From contig CABVAF010000005.1 in the NCBI GenBank assembly GCA_902496295.1, positions 3,575 to 67,574 of the forward strand: a stretch of DNA of 64,000 bases. Direction: 5' to 3'. Source of the stretch: an uncultured Clostridium sp. (GTDB lineage: Bacteria; Bacillota; Clostridia; TANB77; CAG-508). The translations under genes and the position numbers were made by a program. Of the stretch, positions 24,755 to 34,260 are shown piece by piece (the first letter of the stretch is position 1; every line of letters begins with the position of its first letter). The notes under the pieces are model-generated. The model made no database searches and had not been told where the DNA came from. It was given only the letters and a program-made list of their open reading frames with translations.

Positions 24755-26317
24755 TTATACTCTCTCCTTTACTGTATTTACTAATAGTGTTCTTGTTATT
24801 ACAATATTGTATATTAATAGTGTTACAATTCCCCAGAACATTACCATACCAAAACTATATAATGGCAACCAACTTGCAAAACATAAAATTACTGTTACTA
24901 TTATAAGTGGTAATAAAACAAATAACATTCTTGTAAGTGCTTTTTGGAAGTCCATTTCTACTTCTGCTCTTTCCTTATCTTTATAATTTTTCTTTATTAA
25001 AGATAATAAGTAGAATGTGAATGTAAAGTTAAGTGTTATAGATGCTATTATTGCAATTAATCCATCTAATGTAAGCATTACATTTGTATATCTTATTGCA
25101 ATTAATAAAAATGCAATATATCCAGCAAATGCAATTGCTGATAAGAAACCATTTTTCTTATATTTTATTATCATAACTATAAATGTTACTAATATTATAA
25201 TTCCGATTGCTATAGCTACTATATATATTAATTCTTGTGGTATTTCTGAATATACAAACCTATTTACATCTAAAACATATGTTACTGGCATAACACCACT
25301 ATTTAGTAATACTGCTAAGTTTGATGCTTGTCTTATATATTCATTTATATCTGAAGCTGATGTACTTGCTTGACCTATAGATAGTTGCAATTCTCCTGTT
25401 GAATTTTCTTGTTCAAATGCAGATTCTACTAATGTAGTACCATCTATAGTAATCTCTATTTTTTTACTATTATCATTTCCATCTTCATCAACAGATTTTA
25501 TATATGTATTACTAATTTCTTTTAACTTTTCTGTTCCTTCTTTATTAAATTGTATTGATAAAAATACTGTTGTAGCATTTGAATTTGAACTAACATATCC
25601 GTATTTTACAGTAGCTTGGTCTATATATGAGTTATCTAAAAGTACATTTCCATCTGGATCTGTAACTTCAAATTTTCCAGGCATATACATATATTGTGCG
25701 ACAGTATCTGTGTCTGAGTAGTCTAACATATCTACCATTATAGTTCCGTTTTCTTCATTTACACCAATTGTATAATCTGGTACATTTAATAATTGTAGTC
25801 TTTTGTCTACAATTTCTTTTGACTTTACAAAGTTCTCTTTTGTTAGTACTTCTTCTGGATTTACAGGCTCTTCTTTTTTAGTTGTGCCTTCTCCTTCTTC
25901 TGTTACAACATTTCCGTCTTTATCGTAAATTACTTCGTTTACTGTATCATCTACAATTATGCCTAATTTTCTTGAACCTTCTAAATCCATTCCTAATGAA
26001 TATTCTGGTATTATGCTACTTACACGTCCTTTATCTTGAACGAAAATTCCCCCAAATGAAATAGCACAAATAAGTATAATAACTAATATAGATAAAGCTA
26101 TTTTTAATTTATTGTCTATTCTACTAACCTTTTTCTCTGTTTTCTTGTCTTTATTTTTATTTGACTTTTCTTTAGTTTGACTTGCTTTTTTTACTTCATT
26201 TTCTGCATTCTTTTTTGTGCTTGCTTGTTTTTTTCCAGCTTCTTTTAATTCTTTTTTACTAGTATTGTTTGCATTGCTTTTCTTAGACTCTTTTACATCT
26301 TTCTTTTTTTCTTCCAC
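24755..26317 (-). CDS. secD: Protein translocase subunit SecD
   Basis: 520 residues. A Lys/Asn/Ser-rich cytoplasmic tail of ~65 residues precedes helix 1. Then comes the D1-like motif SLGMDLEGSRKLGI, a periplasmic P1 domain (KSKEIVDKRLQLLNVPDY to LNSGVMPVTYVLD), and five more helices in the last 165 residues. SecD with SecF uses the proton gradient to help complete export through SecYEG. The start is GTG after AGGAGG. Divergent from textbook SecD, but the domain order is right and the coupled SecF-like gene supports it. Confidence 0.85.
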   Translation of the reverse strand: MEEKKKDVKESKKSNANNTSKKELKEAGKKQASTKKNAENEVKKASQTKEKSNKNKDKKTEKKVSRIDNKLKIALSILVIILICAISFGGIFVQDKGRVSSIIPEYSLGMDLEGSRKLGIIVDDTVNEVIYDKDGNVVTEEGEGTTKKEEPVNPEEVLTKENFVKSKEIVDKRLQLLNVPDYTIGVNEENGTIMVDMLDYSDTDTVAQYMYMPGKFEVTDPDGNVLLDNSYIDQATVKYGYVSSNSNATTVFLSIQFNKEGTEKLKEISNTYIKSVDEDGNDNSKKIEITIDGTTLVESAFEQENSTGELQLSIGQASTSASDINEYIRQASNLAVLLNSGVMPVTYVLDVNRFVYSEIPQELIYIVAIAIGIIILVTFIVMIIKYKKNGFLSAIAFAGYIAFLLIAIRYTNVMLTLDGLIAIIASITLNFTFTFYLLSLIKKNYKDKERAEVEMDFQKALTRMLFVLLPLIIVTVILCFASWLPLYSFGMVMFWGIVTLLIYNIVITRTLLVNTVKERV

Positions 26318-26336
26318 TTTATTTGCCTCCTAAAAC

Positions 26337-26996
26337 TTACAATAATTTAGTATCGTTTATAATTAACTCAAACCATATATCTAAATACTTTGCTGCAAAT
26401 TTGCTCATCATAGTTCTGTCCATAAATATTTCAAAGTAATCTAACACTGGTGATATTTTTGTATCTATTGTTAAGTCTAATGTTACCTTTCTTTGTTCTG
26501 CATCTACTAAAAATTTTGACTCTGTAACAGCATAATTTACTTTATCATGTTTATCAAAACTTGATATATTTCTATTTGTTACTCTGCTTCTATGCGCATC
26601 TGACTTGTCTGCTAAAATTATTGCTGCGGAAATGTCACTAACTGCATTTCCTGTTTTTTCGTCATGGTTACCAATTGCTGTCATTATTTCTGTTCTCTTG
26701 CTTGCTTCCATTCCCATGTCTTTTAATATTTGATATGATAAAATCGCTCCAGTATGTGCATGGTCTACTCTATTAACGCAATTTCCTATGTCGTGCATAT
26801 AACCTGCAATTTTAGCAAGTTCTATTCTTTCTTCTGGATATTTTAGTGCAGTAAGCACTTCTGCTGCTCTATCTGCCACAATGGTCGCATGCCTTACAGA
26901 GTGCTCTGTATATCCAAGCTCATTAAGCTGTTTTTGTGAGCTCGATATTAAAGCTTTTATGTCTTCATTGTTTTTAACATCTTCAAAAGTTACCAT
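26337..26996 (-). CDS. HD-domain phosphohydrolase
   Basis: 219 residues of the HD superfamily: TEHSVRHATIVA (first His), AGYMHDIGNCVNRVDHAHTG (HD plus further His), TAIGNHDEKTG and an AIILADKSDAHRSRV Asp motif provide the metal ligands. The substrate is not known; members hydrolyse nucleotides or cyclic dinucleotides. Paralogous in layout to the HD protein at 55299, which has the matching LILADKLDIKK. It lies 19 bases upstream of secD, so the three form an operon. Confidence 0.85.
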   Translation of the reverse strand: MVTFEDVKNNEDIKALISSSQKQLNELGYTEHSVRHATIVADRAAEVLTALKYPEERIELAKIAGYMHDIGNCVNRVDHAHTGAILSYQILKDMGMEASKRTEIMTAIGNHDEKTGNAVSDISAAIILADKSDAHRSRVTNRNISSFDKHDKVNYAVTESKFLVDAEQRKVTLDLTIDTKISPVLDYFEIFMDRTMMSKFAAKYLDIWFELIINDTKLL

Positions 26997-27121
26997 TAAA
27001 TGTCCTCCATTCTAATACTTTATGTATTGTACATTAAAACAATTAAAATATCAACTATTTTAGTTAAGTTTTATCTTTACTTTTCATTTTTTATAAGTGC
27101 CTTCTGTTTTTGTTACTAGTA

Positions 27122-29857
27122 CTATTTTACGTCATACCAAGATGTTGCCTCAGATGTTTCTACTTTAAGTGGTACATCTAATTTAGTTGCATTTTCCATA
27201 CAGCTTTGTAAAATTTCTTTTACCTTTTCTTTTACTTCTTCACTACATTCTATAATAAGTTCATCATGAATTTGTAAAACAAGTCTTGCATCTAGTTTTT
27301 CTTCTTGTAACTTTTTAAATACATTTATCATTGCAATTTTCATTATATCTGCTGCTGTTCCTTGTATTGGAGTATTCATTGCTGCACGACTACCAAATTG
27401 TCTTATCATGTAATTATTTGACTTAAGTTCTGGAATATATCTTCTTCTGTTAAACAGTGTTTCTACATAGCCATCATTTTTTGCTTTTTCTACAATGTTG
27501 TCCATAAATTCTTTTACTCCACTATATTTTTCAAGATATTGTTTTATATATTCTTTTGCTTTTTTATTAGTTATCCCAAGTTGCTGGGCTAACCCATAGT
27601 CACTAATTCCATAAACAATTCCAAAATTTACAGCTTTTGCTGCACTTCTTTGCTCTTTTGTTACCTGTTCTATTGGAATATTTAAAACTTTTGAAGCAGC
27701 TTGTTTGTGTATATCTTCATCATTTTTAAAAGCTTCTATCATATGATTATCTTTAGAAATGTGTGCTAATACTCTTAGTTCTATTTGAGAATAATCTGCA
27801 TCTATAAATATATTTTTTCCTTTAGTGTTAAATGCTTTTCTTATTTGCTTTCCTTGCTCAACTCTTGTAGGGATATTTTGCAAATTTGGCTCTGTACTGC
27901 TTATTCTTCCTGTTGCCGTTATTGTTTGATGGAAGTATGAGTGTATTCTTTGAGTCTTTTGATTAATATATGGAATTAGCCCTTCAACATATGTTGAATT
28001 TAACTTTACTAAGCTTCTATATTCTAATAATTTTTCAATTACGGGATGTTCTTGTAATAGTTTTTCTAATATATCTGAGTCTGTAGAGTATCCGGTTTTT
28101 GTTTTTTTATAAACTGGTAATTTTAGTTTTTCAAACAATATTTTTCCTAATTGTTGTGTTGAATTAATATTAAATTCTTCACCAACAGATGTATATATAT
28201 CTTGTTTTATGCTTTCTATTTGCTCTTTTAATTTGTTACCAAATGATATAAGTTCTTCTTTATCTATTGGCATTCCATTAAATTGCATTTCACCTAAAAC
28301 TTGTACTAGTGGTATTTCAATGTTGCTAAATAAATCTATTAAGTTTTCTTCTTTTAATTTAACTAATGTAACTTCATAAATTTTATTAATACAATAACTA
28401 TATAAGTCATTTTTTAATTCTTCATAATTATTTTCCTCTTCTTCAAGTCCTGTAAACAAATTAATTTGCTTATTTTTTTCTTTAGTTGCTCCTCTTTTTT
28501 CTAAATACTCATCTATATATAAATTTAAATATTCAATGCTTAAATTTTCAATTGTATATTTAGAGTCTGTAGGATTTAAGTCATATGCCGCAATTTTAGT
28601 ATCATAAGTTATTGCTTCAGTAGTAATTCCCAATTGTTTAAAAATAACGTAATCTTCTGCTAAATCATGTCCAAACTTTTGTATTTCTTTGCTTTCAAAA
28701 ATTTCTTTAAACTTTTTTGCAAATTCTTCTTCGCTATTTACATTAACAGAATATACAGTATTTGCTTCTTTTATATAAATGCTTATTTGCTTAATCTTTT
28801 TAGGAATAATTTTTTCTATATCTTCGCTTTTTTCTTTTAATATTGAAAAAACTATTTTCTTATCTTTTTTTATTTTTTCTATTATTTCATTTAATTTAGG
28901 ATTTTTTAAATTCGTAATCTCTGTTTCAAATAATTCTTTATCTAAATCTATAGAGTCTTCTGCAACTTCTTCCTTAAGATTAAATCTTTCCATAAACCTG
29001 TTAAAGTTTAGCTCTTTAAACTTTTCTGTTACTTTTTCTTTATTCCATTCTTTAACTTTTAAATCTTCTATTTTGTTTTCTAAAGGAACTTCTCTATTTA
29101 TTGTTCCCAAAGTTTTAGATAAATATGCCATTTCTTTGTCATTAACTAGTTTTTCTTTAGCCTTTGGTTTTAATGTATCTTTTCCCTCTTCTATGGCTTT
29201 ATATAGATTATCTATTGTTCCATAAGTTTTTATTAATTCCAAAGCTGTTTTTTCACCTATTCCAGCCACTCCAGGAATATTATCTGATGTATCTCCCATA
29301 AGTCCTTTTACTTCTATAAGTTGAACTGGCTTAATACCATACTTTTCAATTATTGCTTCTTCGTCAAAATAGTCTACTTCTGTTTTACCAACTTTAGTAT
29401 GTGGAATTCTTATTGTTACTTTATTTGATGCAAGTTGGAAAGTATCTCTATCTCCTGATACAATTACAACGTCTATTCCTTCTTGCTCTGCTCTTTTAGA
29501 TAAAGTACCTAGTATATCATCCGCTTCGTATGTTTCCTTTTCAATTATTGTAATATTCATATCTGTTAATACTTCTTTTACAATTGGCATTTGTTCTGCA
29601 AGCTCATTAGGCATACCTTTTCTATTTGCCTTATAACCTTCATACATTTTATGTCTTGCGGTAGGGGCTTTTAGGTCAAATGCTACTGCAATATAGTCTG
29701 GCTTTGTATCATCTAAAACCTTAAACAATATTGCCAAAAATCCATATACTGCGTTTGTGTATTTTCCATCTTTAGTCGTAAGCATTTTTGACCCCATAAT
29801 TCCATAAAAAGCTCTATTTAAAATACTATTTCCATCAATTAAAACTAATTTACCCAT
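27122..29857 (-). CDS. polA: DNA polymerase I
   Basis: 911 residues with three regions. The 5'-3' exonuclease covers residues 1-290 (LVLIDGNSILNRAFYG, VSGDRDTFQLA, GDTSDNIPGVAGIGEKTA). Next comes a 3'-5' exonuclease fold without the catalytic DxE motif, as in other Firmicutes. The polymerase has motif A DADYSQIELRVLAHIS, motif B RSAAKAVNFGIVYG and motif C IHDELIIE. It fills gaps and removes Okazaki primers. Stand-alone gene followed by a GNAT acetyltransferase. Confidence 0.97.
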   Translation of the reverse strand: MGKLVLIDGNSILNRAFYGIMGSKMLTTKDGKYTNAVYGFLAILFKVLDDTKPDYIAVAFDLKAPTARHKMYEGYKANRKGMPNELAEQMPIVKEVLTDMNITIIEKETYEADDILGTLSKRAEQEGIDVVIVSGDRDTFQLASNKVTIRIPHTKVGKTEVDYFDEEAIIEKYGIKPVQLIEVKGLMGDTSDNIPGVAGIGEKTALELIKTYGTIDNLYKAIEEGKDTLKPKAKEKLVNDKEMAYLSKTLGTINREVPLENKIEDLKVKEWNKEKVTEKFKELNFNRFMERFNLKEEVAEDSIDLDKELFETEITNLKNPKLNEIIEKIKKDKKIVFSILKEKSEDIEKIIPKKIKQISIYIKEANTVYSVNVNSEEEFAKKFKEIFESKEIQKFGHDLAEDYVIFKQLGITTEAITYDTKIAAYDLNPTDSKYTIENLSIEYLNLYIDEYLEKRGATKEKNKQINLFTGLEEEENNYEELKNDLYSYCINKIYEVTLVKLKEENLIDLFSNIEIPLVQVLGEMQFNGMPIDKEELISFGNKLKEQIESIKQDIYTSVGEEFNINSTQQLGKILFEKLKLPVYKKTKTGYSTDSDILEKLLQEHPVIEKLLEYRSLVKLNSTYVEGLIPYINQKTQRIHSYFHQTITATGRISSTEPNLQNIPTRVEQGKQIRKAFNTKGKNIFIDADYSQIELRVLAHISKDNHMIEAFKNDEDIHKQAASKVLNIPIEQVTKEQRSAAKAVNFGIVYGISDYGLAQQLGITNKKAKEYIKQYLEKYSGVKEFMDNIVEKAKNDGYVETLFNRRRYIPELKSNNYMIRQFGSRAAMNTPIQGTAADIMKIAMINVFKKLQEEKLDARLVLQIHDELIIECSEEVKEKVKEILQSCMENATKLDVPLKVETSEATSWYDVK

Positions 29858-29917
29858 AATTTCTTGTAAGATATAATATCTTAATCTCCTTTCGTTTTTT
29901 ATTTTATAATTTCTATA

Positions 29918-30334
29918 CTATGATTTTAAAACCATTCCATATCCTAAATTAGCATCTATTCTTTTTACAAAGCCAAATTTTTCATAAAATTCTTCTTTTC
30001 CTTTTGTTGCACCTAGATATACTCTTAAGTCTGGATTTTCTTTTTTAATTTCATCTACTTTTCCCAATAGCTTATTCATTATTATAGTACCTATTTTCTT
30101 ATTTTGATATTCTGGTATAACCATTATATCATGTATATACATAAAACAAATAGCATCGCCAATTAATCTTCCATAACCAATTATTTTATCATCATCATAT
30201 ATACTTACTGAATAATAAGTGTTATCTAATGCTTTTTTAGAAATATTTTTATCATATGCTCCCCAGCCAACAGAATCATATAATAAATTAAATTCCTGTA
30301 CATTTTTGTTGTTTTCTTTTATTCTTATTTTCAT
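29918..30334 (-). CDS. GNAT-family N-acetyltransferase
   Basis: 138 residues. The acetyl-CoA fold is recognisable as IGYGRLIGD (strand 3), IMVIPEYQNKKIGTIIMNKLL (the Q/R-x-x-G-x-G/A-type loop, here QNKKIGT) and the C-terminal YLGATKGKEEFYEKFGF. Resembles YjgM/ElaA-like small acetyltransferases; the acceptor is unknown. It sits 19 bases past the start region of the following protein gene and 60 bases downstream of polA's start, in the same direction. Confidence 0.88.
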   Translation of the reverse strand: MKIRIKENNKNVQEFNLLYDSVGWGAYDKNISKKALDNTYYSVSIYDDDKIIGYGRLIGDAICFMYIHDIMVIPEYQNKKIGTIIMNKLLGKVDEIKKENPDLRVYLGATKGKEEFYEKFGFVKRIDANLGYGMVLKS

Positions 30335-30353
30335 TTTTCATGCTCCTTTTGTT

Positions 30354-31571
30354 CTATATACTAAGCTGTCCTTCTTCAAATTTCAAATCCACTTGACTTA
30401 TTTCTTTAGACTTCTTAGTTTTATAGTCAAAGTCATAATATCTTTTATTTCCATTTTCTTCATCTAGACTAAATACAATTTTTCTTGGTAATTCTTTAGT
30501 ATCTTCATAAGCATAACTATCTACTTTAATTCTTTTAGTAAATTCTATATCTGTACTTTTTGATAATATCCACTTAATTATTTCTACATAATCTGAATCT
30601 GTTGCTCTTCCTATGGTTTTAATCTGTTTTATTCTTTCAATAAAATGTACCATTTTTTCATTAAAATTACTTCCTTCTAAATTATTAGCAAGCCCACTTA
30701 AAGTCTCGTCTGTGTAGTCCCCCTCAAAGTTTTCTAAATAACCTATGACTCTGTCTATTTCTTTTAGTTTCTTATCTCCTATGCTTGAAAATTCGTATTC
30801 ATCTACTTCTGTTTGTTTTAAGTCATGAGAATTTTCTTCAAATTCTCTTCTAGAAATTGCAAAATTTTTACTTTTAAGTCCAAATTTTAATCTTGCTGCA
30901 TCGTATGTAGGATCTGATAAATAGTCATTTCCATTTGAGTCACTTATCATTACATAATCATGGTCATCTTCTGATAAAATAGTACTGTCTAAATTGCATC
31001 TATAGCATAGATAATCATACGTAGCTGCAAATGAGGCACATATTCCCCAGTTTTTTGAAATTGATGTAAATATGTTTCTTGAATATCTTTCGTGGAATTT
31101 TGCATTAGCTGTATATTGTAAAACATTTAAATCATATGAAAGCATTGTAGCTGTTTGATTGTATAAATATTTATATTTTTGTAAGTCTGTCCATTCTGGT
31201 TTTATTCCATTTATAATGCTATCAAAAATTTCTTCTCCTTCGAAAAATTCGTCCGGACTTATTTCTACTATTTTATTTCCGCCTTGCTTTTCTGTCTTAA
31301 ATCTTACTTTAAAATTAGGTGATAATCTTCTTATAACCTCCATTATATTCTTACTTGGTATATATACACTGGTTAATATAGGAGAAATGTACTGTTTAAA
31401 ATTTACAAGTATATATTCCAATTCTTGTTCTGTGAGAGTGTCAATATCTTCAAGTACAGAATTTCTAACTACAATTCTTCCATTTTTCTTTATATCAATT
31501 TGCCCTTGAAATGGTGTAATTTCTGGTAACTCTTCGCCCTTGTCTAAATCTATAAATACCTTATTATTAAT
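30354..31571 (-). CDS. Transglutaminase-like cysteine protease-fold protein, apparent AUU start
   Basis: A transglutaminase-core triad is visible. Counted from the proposed start, Cys178 is in NWGICASFA, His204 in EDDHDYVMIS and Asp220 in YLSDPTYDA. Such proteins are usually proteases or peptidoglycan or peptide-modifying enzymes; substrate unknown. The frame is open without an ATG, GTG or TTG in good context until TTG at 31421, which lacks a ribosome site. Fifty codons further upstream, an ATT at 31569-31571 stands eight bases after GGGAGG and begins I-N-N-K-V-F-I-D-L-D. All 50 extra codons are protein-like, so I place the start there (405 residues). An ATG-to-ATT change, an authentic AUU start as in infC, or an error are the options. 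Confidence 0.75.
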   Translation of the reverse strand: MNNKVFIDLDKGEELPEITPFQGQIDIKKNGRIVVRNSVLEDIDTLTEQELEYILVNFKQYISPILTSVYIPSKNIMEVIRRLSPNFKVRFKTEKQGGNKIVEISPDEFFEGEEIFDSIINGIKPEWTDLQKYKYLYNQTATMLSYDLNVLQYTANAKFHERYSRNIFTSISKNWGICASFAATYDYLCYRCNLDSTILSEDDHDYVMISDSNGNDYLSDPTYDAARLKFGLKSKNFAISRREFEENSHDLKQTEVDEYEFSSIGDKKLKEIDRVIGYLENFEGDYTDETLSGLANNLEGSNFNEKMVHFIERIKQIKTIGRATDSDYVEIIKWILSKSTDIEFTKRIKVDSYAYEDTKELPRKIVFSLDEENGNKRYYDFDYKTKKSKEISQVDLKFEEGQLSI

Positions 31572-31734
31572 TTTTAATTCCTCCCTTTTTAGTTTTTATA
31601 TATTTTGTTAGTTTTTTTATTAATGATATTATTTTTCTAGTTCGTTATCCTTATAAATATTTGCGATGATATTATTATCTCACTTTCAAATTTACGATTT
31701 GCATTTTTTATAAATTGTAATCTATTATTTAGCT

Positions 31735-32202
31735 TTAAGGACTTTCACGTATCAAAGTAGATTTTACTATATCATTTTCATCAAAATAAACTTCAAATAT
31801 ATAAAACTTTCTATGACCAGCTGTTATATAATTAGTTATTGTTCCTGCAGAATAATAATATATATATTTATGTTTATCTGTTTTTTCTCCTAACAATTCC
31901 TCAATTTGCTCCTTTGATAATCCAATGAGACTTTTATTGTCATTCAATTTTTTCATTTCTATATAAGTATTATCTGGTTTTGCACTTACATAATCATACC
32001 ATGAAGGAACTGAAATTAAGAAAATCCCCAACCAAATAACTATAACCATATTTTTTATTTTTATATATTTTCGTTCTTCTATTACCATTTTTCTCTTTAT
32101 TATGTATATTACTATAGCAGATAATATAATACCTATTATATATGGTAATAATATTACTAAAAAAGAATAGATGAACATTAAAGCAACTAAAACAACACCC
32201 AT
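31735..32202 (-). CDS. Small membrane protein with SmpA/BLIP-like C-terminal fold, unknown function
   Basis: 155 residues: two or three hydrophobic helices in the first ~70 residues (ALMFIYSFLVILLPYIIGII, then IKNMVIVIWLGIFLISV), then an extracytoplasmic part. The latter has LIGLSKEQIEELLGEK, a typical helix-turn of SmpA/OmlA/BLIP folds, and beta strands KFYIFEVYFDENDIV. I do not recognise the gene. It stands alone between queH and the transglutaminase-like gene. Confidence 0.7.
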   Translation of the reverse strand: MGVVLVALMFIYSFLVILLPYIIGIILSAIVIYIIKRKMVIEERKYIKIKNMVIVIWLGIFLISVPSWYDYVSAKPDNTYIEMKKLNDNKSLIGLSKEQIEELLGEKTDKHKYIYYYSAGTITNYITAGHRKFYIFEVYFDENDIVKSTLIRESP

Positions 32203-32257
32203 TTTTATTTCCTCTATAAATTACTAGTTATTATTTAAATATTATTATTTGCATTTT

Positions 32258-32809
32258 TCATTCTTTGTCTTTCTTTATTTGCTTACTATATCTATCTTCC
32301 TCTGAAAATACACAACCACAATATTTTTGCATATATAATCCAAGCTCTCTTGCTTTTGCTTGTCCTTCTCTAAAACCTACTCTAAAGTCTCTATACACAA
32401 ATTCTATATTATATTTCTTTGCAAGCTCTTCTGCAATTTCCTTTATTGCTTCATGGTTTTGGTATATACTAACTAATAGTGTAGTTGAAAATGCATCATA
32501 TCCGTTCTCTTTTGCATATTTTACTGTATCTTCTAACCTTACTCTATAACAGTAGTTTACACATCTGTTTTTTAAGTCACACACTACATTTTTACAAAAT
32601 TCATCTAGTCCATAATCTTCGTGGAATATAGCTTTTATATTTATGCTTTTTGTGTATTCTTTTAGGCAGTCTCTTCTTGCTTTATATTCCATATATGGAT
32701 GTATATTAGGATTATACCAATACACAGTTGGCTCTATTCCTTCACTTCTTAACTCGTCTATGCAATATACACTACATGGTGCACAACAAGTATGTAATAA
32801 AAGTTTCAT
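32258..32809 (-). CDS. queH: Epoxyqueuosine reductase QueH
   Basis: Performs the last step of queuosine synthesis, reducing epoxyqueuosine in tRNA; it is the non-homologous replacement for QueG. 183 residues with the N-terminal LLLHTCCAPCS cysteines, NPNIHPYMEYKAR, NRCVNYCYRVRLE and the C-terminal YCGCVFSEEDR, providing Fe-S and catalytic cysteines. It follows the GT-C gene by about 57 bases. Other queuosine genes are not in the window. Confidence 0.95.
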   Translation of the reverse strand: MKLLLHTCCAPCSVYCIDELRSEGIEPTVYWYNPNIHPYMEYKARRDCLKEYTKSINIKAIFHEDYGLDEFCKNVVCDLKNRCVNYCYRVRLEDTVKYAKENGYDAFSTTLLVSIYQNHEAIKEIAEELAKKYNIEFVYRDFRVGFREGQAKARELGLYMQKYCGCVFSEEDRYSKQIKKDKE

Positions 32810-32865
32810 TTTCCTTCTCCTATATTTATTATTAATAATATTCTTTATATATTTTTCTTATATTC

Positions 32866-34257
32866 TTATGTATTTTTTACAATTCTTTTATTTCTTATTA
32901 ATTTTATATTGTACTTAGTTCTATCAATTATAACTAATATTGTAGTTAGTATTATAAACATCATAATGTAGAAGTTTCCCATTTGCTCTATTTCCATTAT
33001 ATAAAATGTAAAGAAAATGCTAGCAAGTGTTGCATATGAGAAATATAATAAAAGTTTAGTTTGTTTTCCTCTTATTAAAAATATTGTTGGAAATAGCCAC
33101 AATAGGTACCATCTATTAAAATTAGTCATTATAATTAACGTAAAAATTGCTATGAATGCATAATATTTTCTCATAGTTTTACAAAATGTTTTATCTGGTT
33201 TAAATAATAGTTTAAACACAACTATTACATATGCTATTACAAATACTGCTAAAACTATTTTATCTATAATAGCCATAAATTCCATATTTTTATTGCTTAA
33301 TAAATAAATTATGTACATTAAAGAACTATTGTATTTGCTTTGTTGTATCCATGGATTTGTAAGTGCCCCTAAACTTCCAAAGCATATTAAATAACAACCA
33401 ATAACTATTGCAAAAAATTCTAATAATGCCATAAATCCATATATAAATTTTTGTTTTATTTCTTTATCCTTTAACAAGTACAATACAATAAACGGAAGTG
33501 CTAATATTGCTACATATTTTACTAATGTTCCAATTGCTATAAATAATACTGACATAAATAAATTCTTTTTCTTTATTGCAAAATAAATTGCTAATAATAT
33601 AAACAATGCTATATATAAGTCATTTTGTACATCTGTTAATGCTTCAAAAAGAATAAATGGATTTAACCCATAAATTGCACACCATAGTTTCTTTTTTGTT
33701 ATTTTAAAAATTAACACACAGCAAGCTAAATGTACAACTACTGCTGCTATTTTAAATAAAGCTAGTGCAATATCTATATTTCCAAATGATAAGTATGCTA
33801 AAACTCCGCTAATTCCCAGCCCCCAAACTGGTCCATATGTAACTGGTTCACTTTTCCATACACCTGCCATTTTGCTAAACATTTCATCATTTGTGTTATA
33901 TTTTTCTTGAACATCATTTACAGTTACTTCATATGGATTTTCGTTATAATGCACACTTGTCCAACCATTTGCAATATAAGAATATACATCTCTACTAGTC
34001 GTTGGAATTATTAATGCAAATATAATAGATACCAAAATTATTAATATAAAGAGTGTTTTTTTATTTTTTAACACATCTTTATATTTTTTTAATATTAACC
34101 CATATATCAAAAATATTATAGAAATAACTATAAATATAGTTATTCCACTTGATGTTCTACTAACTTTAAAAATATTTTGCAAATAATTTATATAAAGCAT
34201 TAAAATAATGCTAATTATTATAAACAACCCTACTAAAATTTTACTTTTTCTATTCAT
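32866..34257 (-). CDS. GT-C-type polytopic glycosyltransferase
   Basis: 463 residues with about 11-13 hydrophobic helices. The first extracytoplasmic loop, TSRDVYSYIANGWTSVHYNE followed by NPYEV, is typical of polyprenol-phosphate-dependent GT-C mannosyl- or glycosyltransferases (DUF2029/MptB-like), where an Asp in that loop is catalytic. A later YGPVWG motif fits the same group. Donor and acceptor unknown. It begins three bases after the ruvB stop, so it is cotranscribed with ruvB and rpiA without an obvious functional link. Confidence 0.8.
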   Translation of the reverse strand: MNRKSKILVGLFIIISIILMLYINYLQNIFKVSRTSSGITIFIVISIIFLIYGLILKKYKDVLKNKKTLFILIILVSIIFALIIPTTSRDVYSYIANGWTSVHYNENPYEVTVNDVQEKYNTNDEMFSKMAGVWKSEPVTYGPVWGLGISGVLAYLSFGNIDIALALFKIAAVVVHLACCVLIFKITKKKLWCAIYGLNPFILFEALTDVQNDLYIALFILLAIYFAIKKKNLFMSVLFIAIGTLVKYVAILALPFIVLYLLKDKEIKQKFIYGFMALLEFFAIVIGCYLICFGSLGALTNPWIQQSKYNSSLMYIIYLLSNKNMEFMAIIDKIVLAVFVIAYVIVVFKLLFKPDKTFCKTMRKYYAFIAIFTLIIMTNFNRWYLLWLFPTIFLIRGKQTKLLLYFSYATLASIFFTFYIMEIEQMGNFYIMMFIILTTILVIIDRTKYNIKLIRNKRIVKNT

Positions 34258-34260
34258 TAA

